Below are positions 54,222 to 62,700 of a stretch of DNA of 64,000 bases, in pieces. The stretch's first letter is position 1. Every line of letters begins with the position of its first letter. The notes under the pieces are model-generated. The model was given only the letters and a program-made list of their open reading frames with translations. It had not been told where the DNA came from and did no database searches. Origin of the DNA: Corallococcus caeni (GTDB lineage: Bacteria; Myxococcota; Myxococcia; Myxococcales; Myxococcaceae); NCBI RefSeq assembly GCF_036245865.1, contig NZ_BTTW01000001.1, positions 62,001 to 126,000 on the forward strand. Direction: 5' to 3'. The position numbers and the translations under genes were made by a program.

Positions 54222-55210
54222 GGGCTGGCGCTTCCAGCTCCTTGCGACTCACGGCCCTGGACCCGCTTGCGACCGCGGGCCTGCTTCAACTGCTGCTCGT
54301 ACAGCGCCCCTTCCCTGGCGAACTGCTGGAGCTCGCGCTCCACCAGCGCGTTGCCCTCCGGAGGGGACCACCCTTCCGCCAGCGCGCGGCGCAGCGCTTC
54401 TTGCGCGACCCGCGACTCCTGGGCCGCGCGCTTCACGCAGGCCATCCAGAACCAGGCTTCCGCCCGTGCCGGGCCGGGGCCCACGCCGCGCGCCTGCTCC
54501 AGGTACTTGAGCGCCTCCTGCTGCTGGTGCCGCAGGAAGTGCGACACCCCCATGCCGGTCAGCGCCCAGGCGTTGTTCTTCTCCTTCTCCTGCGCCAGCA
54601 CCAGTTGGAACTGCTGCGAGGCGGCGATGGGGTTCTGGGCCAACAGATGGGCCTGCCCCTGCCTCAGGGTCGCCGCCACGTCCACCGGCTCCAGCCGGCG
54701 CTGCGCCGCCACCTGCGCCGCGCCACCGGACGGCGGCGGCGAGGGGGCCTGCGCCTGACGCTGCTCGGTCGCCTGCGCCGTCACGGGCGTCAGGGCCGCG
54801 CCCTGGTCCGGGGGCCGCAGCACCAGCATGCCGCTCTTGGGCAGGGCCGGGGACTCGCAGCCGCCCTCCAGCTTCACCACGCCCGCAAGCGCGCGCTCCT
54901 CCACGTTGTAGACGAGCATCAGCGGGAAGCTCCGGGACGGGGTGCAGGTGTCGCCCGTCTGACAGAGCGTGATCTCCCCCAGGAAGACGTTGCCCTGGAA
55001 GTCGCCCGTCAACATCTGCTCGGCGACCGGGCGCTGGCAGGGTCCCCCGGCCGGCGCGGTGCCGACGAGATGGTCCCCGTCCGAGCGCAACTCGATGGGG
55101 CCGAACGCATCTCCCTGGTAGGTACTGTTCAGCTGCGGACCCGCCCAGGCGAATCCGGAGGCGAGGCAGGCTACCGCCGCGAGAGCCAATGTTGAGGTCG
55201 GGAGCGACAT
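54218..55210 (-). CDS. Secreted TPR-containing protein
   Basis: A 330-residue protein with signal peptide MSLPTSTLALAAVACLASGFAWA. The mature N-terminal domain has paired cysteines (GGPCQRPVAEQ, TLCQTGDTCTPSR, EGGCESPAL) and reads as a small beta domain. After a Pro/Gln-rich linker, TPR units follow (TLRQGQAHLLAQNPIAASQQFQLVLAQ, VSHFLRHQQQEALKYLEQARG). Location is probably periplasmic. The next gene is a Ser/Thr kinase overlapping by 4 bases. Confidence 0.84.
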   Translation of the reverse strand: MSLPTSTLALAAVACLASGFAWAGPQLNSTYQGDAFGPIELRSDGDHLVGTAPAGGPCQRPVAEQMLTGDFQGNVFLGEITLCQTGDTCTPSRSFPLMLVYNVEERALAGVVKLEGGCESPALPKSGMLVLRPPDQGAALTPVTAQATEQRQAQAPSPPPSGGAAQVAAQRRLEPVDVAATLRQGQAHLLAQNPIAASQQFQLVLAQEKEKNNAWALTGMGVSHFLRHQQQEALKYLEQARGVGPGPARAEAWFWMACVKRAAQESRVAQEALRRALAEGWSPPEGNALVERELQQFAREGALYEQQLKQARGRKRVQGRESQGAGSASP

Positions 55211-55296
55211 GTCGGGGACCCGGGCATCATAGAAGTCCACGGGGCGGCTTGTAAACGCGCGAGGACGGCTTGACCGCACGCTTCTCCATCCTTATC

Positions 55297-55327
55297 ATTT
55301 TCCCAGAACGCCCTGGGATTTTCCCAG
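55297..55327 (+). repeat. ATTTTCCCAG direct repeat upstream of the candidate 6S RNA
   Basis: ATTTTCCCAG occurs at 55297-55306 and 55318-55327, 21 bp apart, that is two helical turns, with an inverted CCCTGGG between. It lies in the only gene-free stretch over 300 bases (55211-55581), about 45-70 bases before the RNA. Confidence 0.5.
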
Positions 55328-55369
55328 TGATTCTAAGGACTTGTAGCGAGATTTGAGCGGTAAAAGGTC

Positions 55370-55560
55370 TGTTCCCTGCGGGGTGCGTGATGCCCAGCAG
55401 AAATTCGAACCGATACGTCCATTCCGGGGTCCGTTTCGGTCGCCATGTGCAAGCCCTCCCCCTTCACCGGGGATGAGGGAAGCCTGCGGTGACATGATTT
55501 CGGTCCCCACCTGGCTTCTAAGGGTTCAATGGACGCTGGACACACGGCTCGGCGGGGGAC
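55370..55560 (+). ncRNA. ssrS: Candidate 6S RNA
   Basis: Located directly upstream of the 5-formyl-THF cyclo-ligase gene, the place of ssrS in E. coli and many proteobacteria. A closing stem forms from CGTG-TG-CCAGC (55386-55398, one bulged A and one mismatch) with GCTGG-CA-CACG (55535-55546). The central bubble strands contain GAACCGATA (55407-55415) and AAGGGTTCAA (55520-55529), which I recall as close to E. coli GAGCCGATA and AAGGGTTCAA. An apical imperfect hairpin uses GGGG (55426-55429) with CCCC (55505-55508), CATGT (55444-55448) with ACATG (55492-55496), and CCCTC (55454-55458) with GAGGG (55475-55479). The ends are approximate. 6S RNA binds housekeeping RNA polymerase by mimicking an open promoter. 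Confidence 0.65.
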
Positions 55561-55581
55561 TCTTTCTTTGGAGCGGCGGCG

Positions 55582-56214
55582 GTGAGCGAGACGGCGGCGG
55601 ATACGGTGGCGGCGGCGGCGGAGAAGAAGGTCACGCTTCGTGAGGAACTGACGGCGCGCCGCAAGGCGATGACCAACGACCTCATCGACGAGCGGGGCCT
55701 CAAGGTCCAGTCTCGATTCCTGGCATCGCCCTACTATCAGAAGGCGCGGACGGTGGCGCTCTACGCCCCCATCCGGGGCGAGGTGCCCACCCGGGACATC
55801 CTCATCGCGGCGTTGCAGGACGAGAAGATCGTCTGCTACCCGCTGTCCCACGTGCATGGGCGCATCCTGGCCTTCCGGGCCATCAAGTCGGAGAGCGAGC
55901 TGGAGCCGGGACGCCTGGGCGTCCGCGAGCCCACGAACTCCTCGGACCTGATCGCCGTGGATCAGATCGACCTGTTCGTGGTGCCCGGCCTGGGCTTCAG
56001 CCCGGACGGCAAGCGGCTGGGGCGCGGCGGTGGCTACTACGACGCCACCCTCAAGGCGGCCAGCTCGCGCAGCCGCCGGGTGGGGCTGGCCTTCAACGAC
56101 CAGATCGTCCAGGCGCTGCCCACGACGAGCGACGACGTGGACATGGACCAGATCGTCACGGAGAGCCAGACGCTGCGCGGGTTGTGCCGCAGCTTCGACT
56201 TCCTGGACACCTGA
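55582..56214 (+). CDS. 5-formyltetrahydrofolate cyclo-ligase
   Basis: A 210-residue protein of the MTHFS family. Motifs are TARRKAMTNDLIDERG, VALYAPIRGEVPTRD, CYPLSHVHGRILAFR and the ATP/folate loop VPGLGFSPDGKRLGRGGGYYDATL. It converts 5-formyl-THF to 5,10-methenyl-THF using ATP. The GTG at 55582 is 7 bases behind GGAG. It follows the candidate 6S RNA, as ygfA follows ssrS in E. coli. Confidence 0.93.
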   Translation: MSETAADTVAAAAEKKVTLREELTARRKAMTNDLIDERGLKVQSRFLASPYYQKARTVALYAPIRGEVPTRDILIAALQDEKIVCYPLSHVHGRILAFRAIKSESELEPGRLGVREPTNSSDLIAVDQIDLFVVPGLGFSPDGKRLGRGGGYYDATLKAASSRSRRVGLAFNDQIVQALPTTSDDVDMDQIVTESQTLRGLCRSFDFLDT

Positions 56215-56241
56215 GTCGTCAGGCGGACGACCGGACCTTCA

Positions 56242-56288
56242 CGGGTGGGGCGGACTGGAGAAGTCCCGCCCTGCCCGTTGTCTTTTTT
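56242..56288 (+). terminator. Strong terminator just before tyrS
   Basis: CGGG-TG-GGGCGGAC...GTCCCGCCC-TG-CCCG (56242-56277) forms a long stem, followed by TTGTCTTTTTT ending at 56288. It ends the cyclo-ligase transcript and stands only 20 bases before the tyrS ATG. Confidence 0.75.
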
Positions 56289-56308
56289 GGGCTAGTGTCC
56301 GCGGCGCC

Positions 56309-57571
56309 ATGAACCCGGACGCACTGCGCAAGGCGACCCCCGAAGAACAGTTCGAAGAAGTCACTCGCGGCACCGTGGATTTGCAGGTGCCGGAGGACCT
56401 GAAGAAGAAGCTCCAGCGCTCGTATGACAAGGGCAAGCCCCTGGTCATCAAGGCGGGCTTCGACCCCAGCCGTCCGGACCTGCACCTGGGCCACTCGCTG
56501 CTGCTGACGCGCATGCGGCGCTTCCAGGAGTTCGGCCACACGGTGGTGTTCCTCATCGGGGACTTCACCGCCCTCATCGGCGACCCCACCGGCAAGAACG
56601 TCACGCGTCCGCCCCTCACCCGCGACGAGGTGAAGGTCAACTCGGAGACGTACAAGCAGCAGGTCTTCAAGGTCCTGGACCCGGACAAGACGGTGGTGAA
56701 GTTCAACTCGGAGTGGCTCGACGCGCTGGGCACCGAGGGGATGATCCGCCTGGCGGCGCGCTACTCCGTGCAGCGCATGCTGGAGCGCGACGACTTCAAG
56801 AAGCGCTTCCGTGAGAACCGCTCCATCTCCATCCACGAGTTCCTCTACCCGCTGCTGCAGGGCTACGACTCCGTGGCGCTGAAGGCGGACGTGGAGCTGG
56901 GCGCGACGGATCAGCTCTTCAACCTGCTGGTGGGCCGACAGCTGATGAAGGAGGAGGGGCTGGAGCCGCAGGTCATCATGACGGGCCCCATCCTGGAGGG
57001 CCTGGACGCGAAGCTGGTGGACGGCGTCATCACCGGCGACAAGATGTCCAAGAGCCTGGACAACTACGTGGGCATCGACGAGCCGGCGGACAGCATCTTC
57101 GGCAAGTTGATGAGCATCACGGACGACCTGATGTGGCGGTACTACAAGCTCCTCTCCTCCATGCCGCTCAAGCAGGTGCTGGAGCTGGAGGAGAAGACGA
57201 AGTCTGGCGCCGCCCACCCCAAGGTCGCGAAGGTCGCCTTCGCGCAGGAGATGGCCGCGCGCTTCCAGGGTGAAGAGGCCGGGCGCAAGGCCGCCGAGGA
57301 CTTCGATAAGCGCTTCGCCAAGAAGGAGCTGTCCGCGGAGGAGCTGCCGCTGGTGGAGGTGTCGCTCGCGGGCGCGGAGAAGCTGCTGGTGACGAAGGTG
57401 CTGCCGGAGACGAAGCTCGTGGCCTCCTCCACGGAGGCGCGCAAGCTGATGACCCAGGGTGGCGTCCGGGTGAACGGCGAGAAGGTCACCGACCCCAAGG
57501 CGGAGCTGGGGGCCGGCGAGTACACGGTGCAGGTGGGCAGGCTGAAGGCCGCGCGACTGAAGCTGGCCTGA
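56309..57571 (+). CDS. tyrS: Tyrosyl-tRNA synthetase
   Basis: A 420-residue class I synthetase. HIGH is HLGHS in FDPSRPDLHLGHSLLL, KMSKS is GDKMSKSLDNYVG, and the tyrosine pocket sequence is STSEFYP-like IHEFLYPLLQGYDS and GATDQLFNLLVGR. The C-terminal S4 domain is SSTEARKLMTQGGVRVNGEKV (core ARKLMTQGGVRVNGEKV). It is of the TyrZ-like type. No clear Shine-Dalgarno precedes the ATG; a terminator-like structure ends 20 bases upstream. Confidence 0.95.
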   Translation: MNPDALRKATPEEQFEEVTRGTVDLQVPEDLKKKLQRSYDKGKPLVIKAGFDPSRPDLHLGHSLLLTRMRRFQEFGHTVVFLIGDFTALIGDPTGKNVTRPPLTRDEVKVNSETYKQQVFKVLDPDKTVVKFNSEWLDALGTEGMIRLAARYSVQRMLERDDFKKRFRENRSISIHEFLYPLLQGYDSVALKADVELGATDQLFNLLVGRQLMKEEGLEPQVIMTGPILEGLDAKLVDGVITGDKMSKSLDNYVGIDEPADSIFGKLMSITDDLMWRYYKLLSSMPLKQVLELEEKTKSGAAHPKVAKVAFAQEMAARFQGEEAGRKAAEDFDKRFAKKELSAEELPLVEVSLAGAEKLLVTKVLPETKLVASSTEARKLMTQGGVRVNGEKVTDPKAELGAGEYTVQVGRLKAARLKLA

Positions 57572-57583
57572 GGCCGTTGAGCA

Positions 57584-57613
57584 CCGCCCGCGCTGGGGTC
57601 ACGGCGCGGGCGG
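57584..57613. terminator. Hairpin between tyrS and the converging SDR gene
   Basis: CCGCCCGCGC (57584-57593) and GCGCGGGCGG (57604-57613) pair perfectly over 10 bp. The right arm includes the last codons of the converging SDR gene. Confidence 0.45.
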
Positions 57614-58423
57614 CTCCTTCGGCAGCGCGCCTTCGTACAGCGCGGCCGAGCGCCCCATCATGAAGCCGTGGGGCAAGAGCTTCATCATCGTCGCGAGGAA
57701 GCGGTTGAGGACGCCGGGCACGGCGAGCTCGCGGCGGTGCTCGAAGGCGTCCACGGCGATGCGCGCGCAGGCCTCCGCGGACATGATGCCCATGTCGCCC
57801 GCCTTGAACTTCCGGTCCAGGCCGGACACCGACAGCATCTCCGTGGCGATGCCGCCCGGCGCGAAGACGGTGACGGACACGCCCGCCTTGCGCAGCTCGT
57901 AGGCCAGGCCGCGCCCGTAGCTGATGACGAACGACTTCGTCGCCGCGTAGGCCGTCTGGTACGGAAGCGGCGCGAAGCCCGCGGTGCTGGCGACGAGCAT
58001 CAGCGCCCCTCCCCCGCCCTGCTTCGCGAAGTGCGCGCCGAAGAGCTGGGACATGCGCACCACGCTGGTGATGTTGGTGGCCAGCATCGCGTCGAAGGAC
58101 TCGGGCTGCTGCTCCAGCGCATGTCCGAAGTAGGTGACGCCCGCGTTGAGGATGACGCCGTCGACGGTGCGGCCGGCCGTGGCGGTCTCGAAGACGCGCG
58201 TGGCCTCGCCGGGCCGGGAGAGGTCCGCGGACAGGGGCAGCACCTGCACGCCGTGCGCGGCCTCCAGCTCCGCCTTGAGGGCGATGAGCCGGTCCTCGCG
58301 CCGGGCGACAGCGATGATGTGGGCGCCGTGCTCCTTCGCGAGCAGGCGGGCCATCTCCAGCCCCAGGCCGGACGACGCGCCGGTAATGAGCACCCAGCGG
58401 CCTCGGAAATTCATCGGTTTCAT
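57599..58423 (-). CDS. Short-chain dehydrogenase/reductase
   Basis: A 274-residue classical SDR. The dinucleotide-binding motif is LITGASSGLGLEMARL, the NNAG-like segment is LNAGVTYFGHA, the catalytic Ser is in MLVASTAGFAPL and YxxxK in QTAYAATKSF. ARREDR after beta-2 favours NADP(H). The family reduces or oxidises varied alcohols and ketones; DltE-like or KR-type substrates are possible. Start ATG 58423 (MKPMNFRGRWVLITG); MNFRG three codons later is an alternative. Confidence 0.91.
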   Translation of the reverse strand: MKPMNFRGRWVLITGASSGLGLEMARLLAKEHGAHIIAVARREDRLIALKAELEAAHGVQVLPLSADLSRPGEATRVFETATAGRTVDGVILNAGVTYFGHALEQQPESFDAMLATNITSVVRMSQLFGAHFAKQGGGGALMLVASTAGFAPLPYQTAYAATKSFVISYGRGLAYELRKAGVSVTVFAPGGIATEMLSVSGLDRKFKAGDMGIMSAEACARIAVDAFEHRRELAVPGVLNRFLATMMKLLPHGFMMGRSAALYEGALPKEPPAP

Positions 58424-58509
58424 GTCGGCCGCTCTTATTTCGCGGTGCGGCGCCGGGCGCAACCGGGGAACAGCGGGCCTCGGGCACCCCTGTTAGAGTC
58501 GCGTGCACC

Positions 58510-59682
58510 ATGCGCCTCTCCGGGTCGCTCGCCTGCTTCTTCCTGGCCATCTCCATGGCCCCCACCGCCGCCCTCGCGGGCAGCGGCGTCTTCGTCACCG
58601 AGGAGTCCGTGGACGCGGTGGAGCAGCCCGAGTCCTCCAAGGTCGTCTTCGCCGTGCAGCCGGGCGTGTCCTATCCGCTCGTGAAGAAGGGCGGCCCCGA
58701 CCGCGCGTGGTGCAAGCTCCAGGGACCGAAGGCCGAAGGCTGGGTGCTCTGTGATGGCACGCCCACGGACGCCGTGCAGAAGGCGCCCGGCACGGACGCG
58801 CTCGTGCGCGCGGACCATGAGAACACGCGCCAGCAGCAGGCGTCCCGGGGCGGTGGCGGAGCCCTCGCGGAGAGAGGGCCGGTGGGAAGCGGCGCTGGCG
58901 CGGGCGCGCCCACGACGGCCCCCGATGACGAAGAAGCTGGCGCGGTGTCGGTGGTGCGTGCCCCCGCGGGCCGCGCGGCGGCTCCGGGCGACGCAGCGGC
59001 GTGCGCGAGCACCTGTGAGCAGCCGCCCCTCTTCGCCAAGGCGCCTGCCCTGTCCGCGCTCGACCGCGAGGTGCTGGACCTGTGCCCCGCGCGCCCCGAC
59101 GCGAGCGTGAGCGCCGGGGACGTGCAGCGCTTCTTCGCGAAGCACTACGACGACGCGCGGGTGCAGCGCGCGCTCTCCGCGGCGGGCCGGCCGGGCTCGC
59201 GGCAGGCGAACATCGAGTGGCTCACGGGCCTGTGGGTGAGCACCGGACCGCGCAACGCGTTCACGCACGTCTTCTGCGGAGATGACTGGCAGCGCGGCCC
59301 CATTGGCGGCCTCCACTTCCTGCCCCGCTACGCGCAGCTCGAGGCGGAGGGGAAGGTCTGCTACCAGGGCCCGGCCAAGGGTGAGGACGCGGTGCAGGGC
59401 GAGCAGTACCTCATCAGCTTCAAGGGCCTGGCGCCCTGGTCCTGCGGCGTGAAGCGGATGGGCGGCTTCTCCACGTCACAGGACGCGGTCTCCATCGCCG
59501 CCATCGGAACCCGTGCGTTCGCGCGCTGCTGTGCGCGCGGTGGGGCGAAGAAGGAAGGCGGCGTGTACTCGGCGCCGGACATCGGTGGCGGCAACTGGCG
59601 CATCTGGTGCGGCACCCGCAACGGCACCTACGGCATCGCCACGCTGCACCCCACCGAAGAGGCCGCCACCTGCGCGGAGTAG
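58510..59682 (+). CDS. Secreted protein with SH3-like and possible EndoU-like nuclease domains
   Basis: A 390-residue protein. The signal peptide (LACFFLAISMAPTAALA) is cleaved near residue 23. Residues 45-85 resemble a bacterial SH3 fold (YPLVKKGGPDRAWCKLQGPKAEGWVLCDG). A Gly/Ala/Thr-rich linker (100-165) leads to a Cys-containing C-terminal domain with His253 in AFTHVFCGDDWQRGPIGG, His269 in GGLHFLPRY, Lys305/315 and the end GTYGIATLHP. This His/His/Lys/(T)Y pattern resembles bacterial EndoU endoribonucleases. The call is tentative. No immunity-type gene is adjacent. Confidence 0.6.
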   Translation: MRLSGSLACFFLAISMAPTAALAGSGVFVTEESVDAVEQPESSKVVFAVQPGVSYPLVKKGGPDRAWCKLQGPKAEGWVLCDGTPTDAVQKAPGTDALVRADHENTRQQQASRGGGGALAERGPVGSGAGAGAPTTAPDDEEAGAVSVVRAPAGRAAAPGDAAACASTCEQPPLFAKAPALSALDREVLDLCPARPDASVSAGDVQRFFAKHYDDARVQRALSAAGRPGSRQANIEWLTGLWVSTGPRNAFTHVFCGDDWQRGPIGGLHFLPRYAQLEAEGKVCYQGPAKGEDAVQGEQYLISFKGLAPWSCGVKRMGGFSTSQDAVSIAAIGTRAFARCCARGGAKKEGGVYSAPDIGGGNWRIWCGTRNGTYGIATLHPTEEAATCAE

Positions 59683-59686
59683 CGAA

Positions 59687-59709
59687 CCCGCGCCCCTGAA
59701 GGACGCGGG
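59687..59709. terminator. Hairpin between convergent genes
   Basis: CCCGCG (59687-59692) and CGCGGG (59704-59709) pair around an 11-base loop between the EndoU-like gene and the alpha-2-macroglobulin gene stop. Confidence 0.4.
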
Positions 59710-59729
59710 CCCCCTGCCCCGCTGACGGC

Positions 59730-62700
59730 CTACGGCGCCCTGCCCACGGTGAGCACCGTGCCCGTGGAGTACGCGGTGAACTCCGGCGCGTACATGGACT
59801 GCACGGTCGCCGGGCCCACGCGGAAGCTGCCCGCGAGGTTCGCGCGCAGCCGGTACTTGAACGTGTACTCGCCCGCGGGCAGCGCCTCGAAGAAGAAGTT
59901 CGTCCCCGAGTCGCGCGTCTCCTCGTACCAGACGATGCCCAGGTCCCACTTGTGGCGGGACTGCGCGTTCTCCGGCTCCAGGCCCGCGGCGCGCGGGTCA
60001 CGCAGGTGCACGTACTCCGCCGCGTGCTTCAGGCGCAGGGACAGCTGCACCTCCACCTCGTCGCCGGGCCGCAGCGTCGCGCCGTCCGCCAGCGGGCGCA
60101 GCAGCGTCTGGGTGCCTTCGCGGATGCGCACGAAGTAGCGGCGCGACACCTGGAAGAAGTCCCCGCGCTCCTCCTTCGGCAGCTCCTCCGTGGAGAAGTG
60201 CCACGTCGCGGAGGCGAAGGCGAAGCCCTTCGTCGTCTTCTCCACCACCGTGGTCGCCGTGTCCGGCTTCACCTCCGGCCCGGTGAGCACCACCTGGTTC
60301 TTCTTCCCCGTGTACACGTCGGGCGAGAAGCTCATGGGGACCACCTTCGGGCCCACCGTCACCTTCAGCTCCTCGCGCACGGCCAGCGCCCCTTCCGCCT
60401 CCAGGTAGTTCACCAGCGCGTAGAGCGCCTCCGCCGTGGCGCGCGTGGACTTCCAGTGGCCCAGCTTCTTGTCCAGGAGCAGCCACTGCACCAGGCCCGC
60501 GCGGCGCGCGTCCTTCGGGCGCAGCTCCGACAGCGTGCGCAGCGCGAAGGCATGGGACTCCGTGGTGTCGTTGTACCAGAGCCAGCTGCGGTCCTCCGCG
60601 GCCCAGAAGGTGCCCTGGTCCTCCGTCGTCTTCGCGGAGTCCATCACGCTGTCCCAGACCTTCTGCGCGTCCTTCGTGCGCTTCGCCCGGTTCAGCGTGA
60701 GCGCCAGGTACCCCTTGAGGTACGGCGAGTGCTCCTTCCAGTGCTTGAAGGAGAAGTCGAGCATGCGCTGCCGCTCGGCCGCCGTGAGCGACTCGCCCGT
60801 GTAGCGCGCGTCCGGATACGCCGACGCGACGAAGTTGAGGAACGTGAGGAACTCCCAGCCCAGGTCCTTCTTCATCAGGCGGTTCGCGTAGTCGCTCCGG
60901 AAGTGCGTGGTGAGGTAGCCCCACGCAGGCTCCGTCATGGCGGGCGACACCTCCACGCCGTGCTCCATGGCGCGCGACAGGCCGTGCAGGATGTAGAGCG
61001 TCATGTACGGCGACGACGGGCCGCCCGGCCACCAGGGGAAGCCACCGTCCGCGTTCTGTGACTTGCGCAGCTTCTCCTGGGACGACAGGCGCTGGGCCCG
61101 GGCCACCTTCGGATCCAGCACGCGCAGGAGCGCGTCGTCGGTGCCGGTCCCGCCCTTCGCCTCGTTGAGCCAGGGCGTCTCCTCCAGCGACATCTTCCGG
61201 TTCGGGTCCACGCCGTCGAAGGTCTCGAAGCGCGTGCTCCGCTGGCTCAGGTCCCTGGCCACCTTCGCCACCGACGGATACTTGTCGAAGAGGCTGGAGA
61301 CGATGCCCGTGGACACGAAGCGGTTGAGCGTCTGCTCCGTGCACTCATAGGGGTAGTCCACCAGGTACGGCAGCGCCTGGAGCACGGAGTAGAACAGCTG
61401 CGCGTCCACCGTGACGACGAGCTGCTCGTTCACCCGCGTGGGGTCATCCGAGCGCTTCAGGTCGTCGAACGTCAGCGTCTTGCGGTCCTGGTCGCGCAGC
61501 GTCACGAAGCGCGACTGGGACAGGTGCATGCGGCCGGGCAGCACCGGCAGGGGCCTCAGCTCCCCGTCGCTGAACACCCCCGCCTTCGCGACCACGCGGA
61601 AGGCCACCGGCCCCACGCGCGCGGGCGTGGTGATGGGGAAGCGCAGGTGCGTGCCCTTCCCCGCGGCCACCGTGAAGGCCTGCGTGGCCGTCTTCACGCC
61701 GAAGTCGGCGGCCAGGCTCTTCTGCGTGTCCGGGTCCACGATGTCGAGCGTGAGCTGCCCCTGCTGCGTCTGCGCCCCCGCGTTGTTCACCACGACCTCC
61801 AGCTCCGCGCGGTCCCCCTCGCGCAGGAAGCGCGGCAGGTAGGGGCGCACCATCAGCTCCTTCACGCTGCGGGTGGAGCGCTGCGTGGAGCCACCGCGCA
61901 GGTCGCGCGTGAGCGCGTGCACCCAGACGTCCCACGCCGTCACCGAGTCCGGCACCGTGAACTCCAGCACCGCGGCCCCGTCCGGTCCGGTGAGCAGCTG
62001 CGGAATCCAGAACGCCGTCTCCGCGAAGTTGGAGCGCAGCGGCTCCTCCGGCGCTCCCGGTTCCGGGGCGCCGGGGGTGCCCTTGATGATCTGGATGATC
62101 TCGCGCCGCTTCTGCTCCAGCACCCGGCCGCCCGGCGGCGCGGCTTTCGCGGCGGACGGCGCGGGTGCGGGCGGCGGAGGCGGCGGCGGTGCTGCGTCGG
62201 CCGACTCCCGCTGGACGGCCCCGGGCTTCGCGGCCGTGGCGCGCATGCGGCGCACCCCTCCGTAGTAGTTGCGGTAGCCCGGCCCGCCCAGCCCGTAGCC
62301 GTCCCCGAACTTCAGCGTGTCGTCGGAAGGCTCCGGCGCGGAGGGCCGGTCCCGGTCCAGTTCGTCGAAGAGCCAGTCCGCGCCGGAGACGCCACCGGAC
62401 GCGCGGAAGTCCACGTAGAGGGTCTGCTGCGGATACAGCTGCGCCACCTGGGGCGGCGTGTGCGGCCCGAAGGCGTTCAGGGACTGATCGTACATGTACG
62501 CGAGCAGCTCCGCGGCCCCCGCCTCCAGCTTCGCGCCCTTCGGCCCCTTCACCGTGACTCGGAAGGTCTCCTTCGCGCCGGGCCTCAGCGTGTCGCGGAA
62601 CGTGGCGAACTCCAGGCTGAGCTCCTTGTCGTCGAAGGGCACGGACACCGTCTGCTGGAAGTTCAGCGCCTGCCAGTCGCGCACCATGGAGAGCACCACC

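Noticed and set aside
56030-56308. Upstream extension of tyrS by 93 codons
   Set aside because: The added residues overlap the cyclo-ligase gene and the terminator; TyrRS homologues begin near ATG 56309.
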